Part shown: one piece after another, positions 8,425-14,180 of the stretch
Position numbering within the stretch: the first letter of the stretch is position 1
Layout: each line of letters starts with the position of its first letter
From: CAYQTO01 sp964420455
GTDB lineage: Bacteria; Sumerlaeota; Sumerlaeia; SLMS01
Length of the DNA: 14,230 nt
Reading direction: 5' to 3'
Assembly: GCA_964420455.1 (NCBI GenBank)
Contig: CAYQTO010000093.1
Coordinates: forward strand, 1 to 14,230
Position numbers and translations under genes: made by a program
Notes under the pieces: model-generated
Database searches by the model: none
What the model was told of the DNA's origin: nothing
Seen by the model: only the letters and a program-made list of their open reading frames with translations

Positions 8425-9848
8425 GGGCGTAGGACGACCTCGGTGCGGGCGCCGATGGTCGTGCGGAGCAGTTCCACCACGTCGCGGACGGTCTCACACA
8501 GGTCGACCCGGTTTCCAAGGTTGGGCTTTCCGCGTCCGCCAAGGAGCAGCATCTGCTGGGTGAGGTCCGCCGCCCGTTCCGCCGCGTGGGAGATCTGCTG
8601 GAAGAGGGGCTGGAAGACGGGGTATTCGGCGGACTCGAGCTTGCCGAGCTCCGCATTGCCCATGATGCCGACGAGGAGGTTGTTGAAATCGTGGGCGAGG
8701 CCGCAGGACAGGAGCCCGAGGGCCTCGAGCTTCTGGGCTTCCTCGTGCTCGCGCATGAGGCGAAGGCGTTCGACTTCCTCGGCGCGCCGACGCGTCACGT
8801 CCAGAAGGATGCCGGCGACGCCGCCGCGCAGCTCCTCGCCCTCCTCGTGGAGGGGCACCACGATCCCCTCGAAGGCCTTCCCATCGTCGAGGGTGAACTC
8901 GCAGCGGGCGCCCCGGTTGGCCCGTGCCTCGCCAACGGCCACGGCAAGGTCCGGCGCCTCGTCCAGATGATCGAACAGGCTTTCGTCCGCACCGATCTTC
9001 AAGCGACGGAGCGGACCCCCCGCCCGGTCGTGCATGAAGATCAACTGCCCCTTTCCGTTGGTGGCAAAGACGGTGATGGGCATCTCGCCGAGGACCGACT
9101 CGAGGAGGCTCGTCTTCAGGTTGAGGTCCTCGCGGGTGCGCACGTCCTCCGTCACGTCGAGGGAGAACCCGCCGAGGTGGATTTCCTCGCCCGGGGTGCG
9201 GATGGGAAACTTGTAGCTGATCCAGTGGGTGGCGTCCTTGCCGGTGCCGATGCGCTCGCGAAAGGTGCGCGGGACCTGCTCGGCCATCACGTCCTCGTCG
9301 TTGGTGCGAAAGCGGGTGGCGGTCGTCTCGTCGAACAGGTCGTAGTCGGTTGCGCCCTCCCACGGCTGCCCCTCGATCAGATTGCTAAACGCATCGTTGC
9401 AGAAGACGTACACGCCACCGCGGTTCTTCACATAGCACGGCGCGGGGATGATCCGCATGAAGTCCGTCAGCCAGATGCTCTTGCTGATCAGGCGGGACTT
9501 GACGCGGCGGACCCGGGTGATGTCGCGCACGTAGCAGAGGCGGATGCCGGCGTCAGAACCGGCTGGGAGGCGTTGGACCATGACCGACCGCACGTCGCCA
9601 TTCGGCCGTTCGATCGTGAGGTCGTAGGAGGTTCGGGTCGACTGGTTGTCAATGTCCCCGGGCAGCCCGATCAATTCGGCCCACACCATGCCCACCAGGT
9701 CGCTCATCGAGCGGCCGGCAATGATCGCCAGCGCCGGGTTGCAGAAGACGATCCGGCCATCGGACCCCACACCGGCGATACCGTCTGGCACAGACTCGTA
9801 AACGAGGCGTAACAGGTTCCCGTCCGGCATGTTGCCCGGTGTGTCCAA
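8403..9848 (-). CDS. Hybrid histidine kinase, N-terminal part: three PAS domains and the His-phosphotransfer helix (frameshifted)
   Basis: Cytosolic sensor kinase: no membrane helix is visible. The start is uncertain. TTG at 9848 has GAGG 5 nt upstream; ATG at 9830 (numbering used here) lacks a Shine-Dalgarno. PAS-like regions lie at about 8-110 ('ESVPDGIAGVGSDGRIVFCNPA'), 122-245 ('IPAPCYVKNRGGVYVFCNDAF', ending 'GGFSLDVTEDV') and 250-360 ('EMPITVFATNGKGQLIFMHD', ending 'GILLDVTRRR'). The DHp helix follows with H380 in 'CGLAHDFNNLL', an HDFNN-type H-box of bacterial hybrid kinases. The frame stops early at 8403 after 'RTPRV', before the ATPase domain; the remainder is in another frame at 7630-8424. 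A missing G/C in the GGG run at 8425-8427 would restore 'RPDEDTPRIDGDL'. The gene diverges from the aldo/keto reductase across a 286-bp control region. Confidence 0.88.
   Translation of the reverse strand: MDTPGNMPDGNLLRLVYESVPDGIAGVGSDGRIVFCNPALAIIAGRSMSDLVGMVWAELIGLPGDIDNQSTRTSYDLTIERPNGDVRSVMVQRLPAGSDAGIRLCYVRDITRVRRVKSRLISKSIWLTDFMRIIPAPCYVKNRGGVYVFCNDAFSNLIEGQPWEGATDYDLFDETTATRFRTNDEDVMAEQVPRTFRERIGTGKDATHWISYKFPIRTPGEEIHLGGFSLDVTEDVRTREDLNLKTSLLESVLGEMPITVFATNGKGQLIFMHDRAGGPLRRLKIGADESLFDHLDEAPDLAVAVGEARANRGARCEFTLDDGKAFEGIVVPLHEEGEELRGGVAGILLDVTRRRAEEVERLRLMREHEEAQKLEALGLLSCGLAHDFNNLLVGIMGNAELGKLESAEYPVFQPLFQQISHAAERAADLTQQMLLLGGRGKPNLGNRVDLCETVRDVVELLRTTIGARTEVVLRPTRTPRV
8425..8427 (-). 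other. Putative frameshift site in the histidine kinase gene
   Basis: On the minus strand the sequence reads CTA CGC CCG ACG AGG ACA. Adding one C in the CCC run gives CTA CGC CCC GAC GAG GAC, which joins the upstream PAS/H-box frame to the downstream N-box frame with a sensible linker and no other change. A one-base error in a short homopolymer is as likely as a true mutation in a draft assembly. Confidence 0.75.
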
Positions 9849-9881
9849 GTAAGCCTCACCCTTCCGACGCGAAGGATTTCC

Positions 9882-9898
9882 TGTGACCGTTTGTGACC
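9882..9898. promoter_or_regulatory. Tandem TGTGACC heptamers (10-bp period)
   Basis: TGTGACC occurs at 9882-9888 and 9892-9898, exactly ten bases apart, and a third time at 9964-9970. Two heptamers one helical turn apart are the layout of OmpR/PhoB-type response regulator sites. They lie 34-50 bp upstream of the TTG start of the kinase gene. On the minus strand, a possible -35 TTGACA sits at 9936-9941, with no convincing -10. Confidence 0.3.
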
Positions 9899-9969
9899 CG
9901 GAAGGAGACCCATGAATCTTTGCCCGCTTCGAGGCTGTCAAGACAAGCAATCCGGTCAGAACGTGTGAC

Positions 9970-9983
9970 CCCGGATATCCGGG
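9970..9983. promoter_or_regulatory. Perfect 14-bp palindrome in the divergent promoter region
   Basis: CCCGGATATCCGGG is self-complementary over all 14 bases and lies between the divergent kinase and aldo/keto reductase genes, overlapping the third TGTGACC copy by one base. A dimeric repressor or activator site is plausible; no known consensus was recognised. Confidence 0.35.
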
Positions 9984-10134
9984 TTCCCCCCATCCGGACC
10001 GCGGTGTAATCCCAAGGAAATCAATATTCAATTCTCTCTTCGGCCTGTGGGAAATCATCATCCGGCGGGATGCCCTTGCCCACACGGGGAGATCTGAAAG
10101 ACTGGCCCCCACAGTCCCCTACGGAGGCCCCTCC

Positions 10135-11115
10135 ATGGCGTGTTTTGCCTGCGACCGTTACCGCCAGATCCCCTACCGCCGCTGCGGACGTTGGGGCATT
10201 GTTCTCCCGGCGGTGTCCCTCGGGTTTTGGCAATCGGTCGGCGAGGCCGGCAACGAGGCGCTCTGCCGCGAGGTCATGTTCAAGGCCTTCGATTCCGGCA
10301 TCACCCACTTCNNNNNNNNNNCCCCGCCGGGCCATGCGGAGGAAACCGCCGGCAAGATCCTCCGGGAAATGCCCCGCGACGAGCTCCTCATCTCCACCAA
10401 GGCCGGCTTTCGCATGTGGGACGGCCCCTACCAGGAGGGCGGCAGCCGCAAATACCTTATCTCCTCCCTCGACGCCTCCCTCCGGCGTCTCCAGCTCGAC
10501 TACGTGGACATCTTCTACCACCACGTGCCGGACCCGAACACCTACATGGAGGAAACCATGGCGGCGCTCGACCACATTGTGCGGTCGGGCAAGGCGCTGT
10601 ATATCGGCGTCAGCAACTACAACGGGGAACAGTTCAACCACGCCTGCCATGTGATCCGCGAAAACGGTCTCACGCCGCTCACGATCACCCAGCCGCGGAT
10701 GAACATGCTCGCCCGCGAGCACGAGATGGGGCTCCTGCCCCACACCAGCCGGGAGGGGGTTGGGGTGATCCCCTTCTGCCCGTTGGAGCAGGGCATCCTG
10801 ACGGACCGTTACCTGGACGGCCTGCCGGCGGATTCGCGGCGGGGGCGCATGGGCGAGGAGGGCAAGCGGTGGTACGAGGCTAAGAAGGCCCAAGGGGTGT
10901 GGGACAAGGTCGAGCGTTTGTCGCGGGTGGCGGCCGCGCGAGGCCAGACAATGGCTCAGATGGCGCTCAGCTGGCTCCTGAGGGACGACCGGATCACGTC
11001 GGTGCTGATCGGTGTGTCGCGTGTCGAGCAGCTCGAGGAGAATCTGGCGGCGGCCAAGGCGCCGCCCTTCACCGGCGAGGAACTCGCCGTGATCGAGGAG
11101 ATTCTGGCGGGGTAG
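10135..11115 (+). CDS. Aldo/keto reductase, YghZ / Kv-beta-like (possible glyceraldehyde-3-phosphate reductase type)
   Basis: NAD(P)H-dependent cytosolic (alpha/beta)8-barrel reductase. The ATG follows GGAGG (10123-10127) at 7-nt spacing. From memory, the protein matches E. coli YghZ along its length: 'RYRQIPYRRCGRWG..LPAVSLGFW', 'AFDSGITHF', 'PPGHAEETAGKILRE', 'DELLISTKAGFRMWDGPY', 'GGSRKYLISSLDASLRRLQL', 'YVDIFYHH', 'SGKALYIGVSNY', 'MAQMALSWLLRDDRITSVLIG', 'SRVEQLEEN'. The catalytic Lys (in STKAG) and His (in FYHH) are visible. The conserved Asp and Tyr of the tetrad ('DLANNYG' in YghZ) should lie between THF and PPG, exactly where the ten-N gap is. About 326 residues with the gap as written, slightly short because the gap is under-sized. 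The family includes L-glyceraldehyde-3-phosphate reductases; the substrate here is not determined. Confidence 0.93.
   Translation: MACFACDRYRQIPYRRCGRWGIVLPAVSLGFWQSVGEAGNEALCREVMFKAFDSGITHFXXXXPPGHAEETAGKILREMPRDELLISTKAGFRMWDGPYQEGGSRKYLISSLDASLRRLQLDYVDIFYHHVPDPNTYMEETMAALDHIVRSGKALYIGVSNYNGEQFNHACHVIRENGLTPLTITQPRMNMLAREHEMGLLPHTSREGVGVIPFCPLEQGILTDRYLDGLPADSRRGRMGEEGKRWYEAKKAQGVWDKVERLSRVAAARGQTMAQMALSWLLRDDRITSVLIGVSRVEQLEENLAAAKAPPFTGEELAVIEEILAG
10312..10321. other. Assembly gap (10 N) inside the aldo/keto reductase gene
   Basis: The ten N replace the segment that in YghZ relatives reads D-L-A-N-N-Y-G before PPPG. That would need about 22 nt, 12 more than the N run, which fits an arbitrary placeholder and keeps the frame. 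The gap removes two of four catalytic residues from view. Confidence 0.95.
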
Positions 11116-11174
11116 GGGAACAAAAAGCGGATGGGTGCCCCAAGCCCGGTTGGCCAGCCCGCTCCGAGGACGCC

Positions 11175-11801
11175 TTAGTCATGTCTTCCAAGTAACGTGG
11201 GAACCGTGGGTATGCCCCGGTTTCGATTTGGCGACGTCCAGATATTCCCATCAGAAAGAGTCCCGTTGGTGGGATCGTAGGGCAGCTGGGCACTGTTGGC
11301 AAACCCATGGTCAAAGACCCGGTCCGGACCCACGGAGCCAAGGCGCCACCGACCGTAAAACTCCAAGGCGGCGGGCCAAAAGGTTGAGTTGGGATTCTTC
11401 TCGATGTAAACTGGGATGGTTTGATACGTGTACAACCTTTCGTCGAGCGGGGCGGAGTCGATTCCATCCATGAATGGGTCGAGAATGAATGGATTTTCCA
11501 TGTAAGCCACGGGGGTGGAAAGAACTTTACTCATAACTCCCGCGACCCGGACGCCACCGATATAATCAAATTCGGGATCGTCATGGAAGCCCGCGTGGGC
11601 CATTCGTGGGTACGCATTGTTGTCTACATTGTAGGTCTCTATAGCCGTTTCGAGGGTGCGATGCTCCGCTTTGACACGGGAAACCTTGCTTCGGACGGAG
11701 GCGAGCAGATAATTCTCGATTCCAATCGTCGCAAGAATGAGGATGATTGAAATGACGATGAGAAGCTCTATTAATGTTAAGGCACGTCGTCTCGCCTTCA
11801 T
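11175..11801 (-). CDS. GspG-like type II secretion pseudopilin (prepilin-type N-terminal methylation signal)
   Basis: 208 residues. The N-terminus MKARRRA-LTLIELLIVISII is a class III prepilin signal: a short basic leader, cleavage before Leu, Glu at mature position +5, then one hydrophobic helix (about 8-30) that would be anchored in the inner membrane. The residue before the cut is Ala rather than the usual Gly. The rest is an alpha-beta pseudopilin-like globule ('TLETAIETYNVDNNAYP', as in GspG relatives) ending in 'SVGPDRVFD' and 'YDPTNGTLSDGNIW', a tail pattern I associate with PVC-like phyla. No other secretion component is encoded nearby, so it must use a machine encoded elsewhere. The start codon overlaps the stop of the upstream lipoprotein gene (ATGA), implying translational coupling. 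It is the last gene of the cassette; no clear terminator was seen in 11116-11174. Confidence 0.88.
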   Translation of the reverse strand: MKARRRALTLIELLIVISIILILATIGIENYLLASVRSKVSRVKAEHRTLETAIETYNVDNNAYPRMAHAGFHDDPEFDYIGGVRVAGVMSKVLSTPVAYMENPFILDPFMDGIDSAPLDERLYTYQTIPVYIEKNPNSTFWPAALEFYGRWRLGSVGPDRVFDHGFANSAQLPYDPTNGTLSDGNIWTSPNRNRGIPTVPTLLGRHD

Positions 11802-12628
11802 GTTGCCGTAACCTCCAGAAGGGCTTGCTCGATTTTTGCCTGAGGGATTTCCTGCGGAAGCAGCCCGTTCACGGAAATCTCATCAAAGGGAAGGACAACA
11901 AGCTTGAGCATATCCACGTTGTTGGGAAGGATTTGCCGGTCGATGAGCCATTTGATCAGGACGTCGTAGTCATAACGACCATCCGCCGAGCGCTCGGCCA
12001 CGTTTGGCTTATACAAGTTGATGCAGCCATTGCTGTCGCCATAGGACCATGTGGTTGTATATGTGGAGTGGAGGTACGCGCCGCGTTTCGTCCACCCTGA
12101 ACTTTTCAGTTGTATTTCGTAGGGCGTGTCCGTGTCCCGGGTTGGAAGGATGGTGCGAATTTCCTGTAACTCGCGGAGTTGGATCACACCATCGCGACGT
12201 TCCAAGTCGGAGATCAAGAAGGCAGGATCACCATCTCTCCACGTTACGAGTTTTAAGGAGAATTCGCCATAGGGAACGCTGTGATATCCGTACTCCCTGA
12301 TCGCCTTGGCCCGGAGGGTTTCTTTTCCTTTTGGGGATTCCGGATCAAAGTGCCTGTTGGTCGAGGTGGATCGGGTCAGGAGTTCCTCCGTTTTCTTTTG
12401 CCATTCTTTTCCCATGCGCTGATAGAGGGCGATAGGTGAATTTCGATGGGGGGTTGGATCCTCCAGGAATTGGCGCTCCGGGCGCCGACCAATCAACAGC
12501 ATGTAAGCGTGTTCCGCCCGGTCCCGGTCGAGTTGCTCGACGTCAAGCGATTGCGGTTCGTCTCCACAGGCGCTGAGGAGAAGGAGAGCGATCAAAACAA
12601 GGAAGGGGCGGAGGTCCATGGAGCGCAT
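11798..12628 (-). CDS. Lipoprotein with L,D-transpeptidase (YkuD)-like domain
   Basis: 276 residues from ATG 12628, chosen because AAGGA lies about 11 nt upstream and a lipoprotein signal follows; the frame remains open to 12700, and ATG 12619 is a second option. The lipobox is L18-S19-A20-C21, so a lipid-anchored periplasmic or outer-membrane protein is expected. The region 'TPYEIQLKSSG', 'GAYLHSTYTTTWSYGDSNGCINL' (H187, S199-N200-G201-C202) has the layout of YkuD-type L,D-transpeptidases, which link peptidoglycan stem peptides through a Cys in H-x(n)-[S/T]-H-G-C-x-[N/R]. The His directly before Gly-Cys is replaced by Asn, so catalysis is uncertain. Residues 22-150 have no recognised fold; the C-terminus after 230 is an Asp/Leu-rich tail. 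The gene overlaps the pseudopilin gene by ATGA and starts 4 nt after the small membrane protein gene. Confidence 0.8.
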   Translation of the reverse strand: MRSMDLRPFLVLIALLLLSACGDEPQSLDVEQLDRDRAEHAYMLLIGRRPERQFLEDPTPHRNSPIALYQRMGKEWQKKTEELLTRSTSTNRHFDPESPKGKETLRAKAIREYGYHSVPYGEFSLKLVTWRDGDPAFLISDLERRDGVIQLRELQEIRTILPTRDTDTPYEIQLKSSGWTKRGAYLHSTYTTTWSYGDSNGCINLYKPNVAERSADGRYDYDVLIKWLIDRQILPNNVDMLKLVVLPFDEISVNGLLPQEIPQAKIEQALLEVTAT

Positions 12629-12632
12629 GGAT

Positions 12633-12845
12633 TCAGGATTCCTTCGAAGGAGGGGAGTCTCCGCCTTTCGCGGGAGCCGAAGTCCTGCGCAGGGTGACAA
12701 ATCGCTTCCGGGCGTCGAAAATCAACCAGAGGACCAATAAGAATAGAAGCAGAAGGACAGTTCCCCATCGCACGGTGGCAATCGTCCCCAGTTCCTCTCG
12801 GGTGACGACACCGATCATCCATGAAAAAGGGAAATCCCCCTTCAT
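12633..12845 (-). CDS. Small single-pass membrane protein, function unknown
   Basis: 70 residues from ATG 12845, which overlaps the TGA of the upstream gene (ATGA); ATG 12866 in the same frame would add seven residues. It has one strong membrane helix (about 29-46, 'TVLLLLFLLVLWLIF') followed by a basic segment (DARKRFVTLRR), so the C-terminus is probably cytoplasmic, and an N-terminal part with Trp and Phe. An overlapping 104-residue frame at 12592-12906 lacks these properties. Membership in the cassette rests on the overlap and 4-nt gap. It may be a partner or assembly factor for its neighbours, which is inference. Confidence 0.75.
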   Translation of the reverse strand: MKGDFPFSWMIGVVTREELGTIATVRWGTVLLLLFLLVLWLIFDARKRFVTLRRTSAPAKGGDSPPSKES

Positions 12846-13741
12846 GATCCGCGAAAACGCCCCCATATCCAGAAGAGCAAGCCTGTTCCAAGAAGGAGCC
12901 CTCCAATTAAATAATAGACCGAAAGAGACGATCCGATGCGCCCGGGACGATCGACGTCGCGATAGCTAACGGGCGAAGGCGGTGGGATGTATTCGGCAAG
13001 TTCGGACGTTTCTTCTTCCCAGGCTTGCCGGACAGAAGTCCCTGAGGGAATGGGCGTGTAAGAGAGCGTTGACTGTAGTGTGCGTGCGAGCCGAAGGTCG
13101 TCAGAGTCGTCGGGAAGGTCGAAGTACTTGACTTCAATGCTTTTTGGCAGACCTGCGGGTTCCGATGAGAGACCGGTGTATGTGGCCTCGAAGCCACTGC
13201 TCTTCAACCCATCGTCTCGGATAGGGAAGGAGGTTAGGTGGAGGGAGTCTCCGTCCCGAGTAACCTCCTTGACTGTTTCGAAGAAGTAGCCTCCTGCCAC
13301 GGGGATGCGATCGTGGACGATGCGGGCGTAGAACTGATTCGAATCGCCAGGATTTTCCGACAATTCCACTCTCACTGGCCTGCCAGTGGTATTTTCCCCA
13401 CTCAAAAGGCGTTGGAGCAAAAGGAAGCTGTCGATTCCTGAAAGATGAGATTCCTCCAGATAGATCGCCGTTTCCAGATCCATCTGCAGAAGTGGGGTTC
13501 CCGACGCCCTTCTGGCCACGGTGAAATCACCCTCCTGGAAGACCGCTTCGCGTATCCCCTCCCTTTCAAAGACAAATCCGCGCGATATATCGCTTCCAAT
13601 AAAGGTTACGGTCTTGACTTGGTTTGTTTCCCGTGTTTCCAGATCCCTAAAGATGGTATCGGCCTCCACGCGATAGGAGGCTGCCCAGGAAACCCAGGGA
13701 AGTACCATCAGTATTGAAGCAAGGTATGTCTTGATGCTCAT
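12842..13741 (-). CDS. Exported protein with C-terminal membrane anchor, function unknown
   Basis: 299 residues. An N-terminal signal peptide (MSIKTYLASILMVLPWVSWA, likely cut before Ala-Ser-Tyr) and one C-terminal helix (about 271-293, 'YYLIGGLLLGTGLLFWIW') ending in basic GRFRGS give a type I topology: a large periplasmic domain and a short cytoplasmic tail. The domain (about 22-265) is beta-rich and acidic with many Glu, Asp, Thr and Ser, and no Cys. A Pro-rich segment (YIPPPSPVSY) precedes the helix. I recognise no enzyme motif. It is the first gene of a four-gene run with ATGA/4-nt junctions. Codon use is less GC-biased than in the genes at 1-11115. Confidence 0.8.
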   Translation of the reverse strand: MSIKTYLASILMVLPWVSWAASYRVEADTIFRDLETRETNQVKTVTFIGSDISRGFVFEREGIREAVFQEGDFTVARRASGTPLLQMDLETAIYLEESHLSGIDSFLLLQRLLSGENTTGRPVRVELSENPGDSNQFYARIVHDRIPVAGGYFFETVKEVTRDGDSLHLTSFPIRDDGLKSSGFEATYTGLSSEPAGLPKSIEVKYFDLPDDSDDLRLARTLQSTLSYTPIPSGTSVRQAWEEETSELAEYIPPPSPVSYRDVDRPGRIGSSLSVYYLIGGLLLGTGLLFWIWGRFRGS

Positions 13742-13763
13742 ATTTGTTCCGTCAAATTGAATT

Positions 13764-13810
13764 TCGGGGCGAGTTGAAGCGGGGCACGGCGCTCGATCGC
13801 CGCGCCCCGA
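13764..13810 (-). promoter_or_regulatory. GC-rich hairpin with an alternative pairing arm, between miniprotein gene and cassette
   Basis: Arms 13781-13791 and 13798-13808 pair over 11 positions; the single non-complementary position is a G-U pair in minus-strand RNA (but A-C in plus-strand RNA), so the stem suits minus-strand transcripts. A second TCGGGGC at 13764-13770 can pair with GCCCCGA at 13804-13810, competing for the same arm. There is no U-tract directly after. It could be a processing site, a partial terminator or an attenuator between the two transcription units. Confidence 0.45.
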
Positions 13811-13822
13811 GCAGGGTACTTT

Positions 13823-14041
13823 TCACACCCCACCATCTTTTCTGTGACAGCATTCCAGGGTTCCGTTGCGCTCCTTCAAAGGCCCGCATTTAAAATCGGC
13901 GTTGTGGCAAGGCCCATCCACACAGTCATTTCCTCGGCTGTTGATCGAACATTCAGCCGCCGCTAGCGCGACGCTTGGGAGGAGGAACATCGTGGCAGCG
14001 CCCAGAAGGCAGGTTGCTGCGATTTTGTGGTAAATAGCCAT
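13823..14041 (-). CDS. Six-cysteine secreted miniprotein
   Basis: 72 residues. A signal peptide (about 1-27, ending SVALA) precedes a mature part of about 45 residues starting AAEC. Six Cys are found at 31, 40, 45, 52, 64 and 65, giving C-x8-C-x4-C-x6-C-x11-C-C, enough for three disulfides in an oxidising compartment. Residues between are polar with Gly, Asn, Lys and Arg. The start is firm: the ATG follows a GGGAG Shine-Dalgarno with about 7-nt spacing. The pattern differs from the knottin order (which has the paired Cys in the middle), and I recognise no family. Possible roles are a secreted effector, inhibitor, adhesive or structural peptide; none is shown. It lies 81 nt upstream of the four-gene cassette on the same strand. 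Confidence 0.75.
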   Translation of the reverse strand: MAIYHKIAATCLLGAATMFLLPSVALAAAECSINSRGNDCVDGPCHNADFKCGPLKERNGTLECCHRKDGGV

Positions 14042-14057
14042 GTGAAGCTCCCTTCAC
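14042..14057 (-). promoter_or_regulatory. Hairpin with the Shine-Dalgarno in its loop, directly before the miniprotein start
   Basis: On the minus strand GTGAAG-GGAG-CTTCAC abuts the ATG: a perfect 6-bp stem whose 4-nt loop is the GGAG ribosome-binding core. Such a stem could modulate initiation or protect the mRNA end. Confidence 0.45.
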
Positions 14058-14070
14058 GCAAGATGTTCGC

Positions 14071-14098
14071 ATCCTATTTTTTTTTTGGACGTCAAGGG
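14071..14098 (-). promoter_or_regulatory. Possible promoter of the miniprotein gene with an A10 tract
   Basis: Minus strand: TTGACG (14091-14096), then TCC, ten A (14077-14086) and TAGGAT (14071-14076). The -35-like and -10-like hexamers are 13 nt apart, shorter than the usual 16-18, so either another -10 is used or the tract length matters. The remaining 14099-14230 holds no supported gene. Confidence 0.3.
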
Positions 14099-14163
14099 TT
14101 TTCGAGGGAGATCGCGTCGGCTTTCCGATGGCTCTGCTTCGCGGTTAGCGCGGTGAACGAGGT

Positions 14164-14180
14164 GGGACGCGAAACGTCCC
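14164..14180. other. Short hairpin near the right edge
   Basis: GGGACG and CGTCCC flank CGAAA, a 6-bp stem. It is not followed by a clear T-run on either strand; it may belong to an element outside the window. Confidence 0.2.

Noticed and set aside
7504..9812. Long plus-strand frames opposite the histidine kinase
   Set aside because: They carry no recognisable domain, whereas the minus strand has PAS, H-box, N-box, G-box and receiver motifs.
11116..11174. Terminator between the convergent reductase and pseudopilin genes
   Set aside because: Only scattered GC-rich short complementarities and no T-run on either strand.
12592..12906. 104-codon minus-strand frame overlapping the small membrane protein gene
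   Set aside because: No hydrophobic helix, Cys/Arg/His-rich shadow composition, and it overlaps both neighbours; the 70-residue frame has an ATGA junction and a clear membrane helix.
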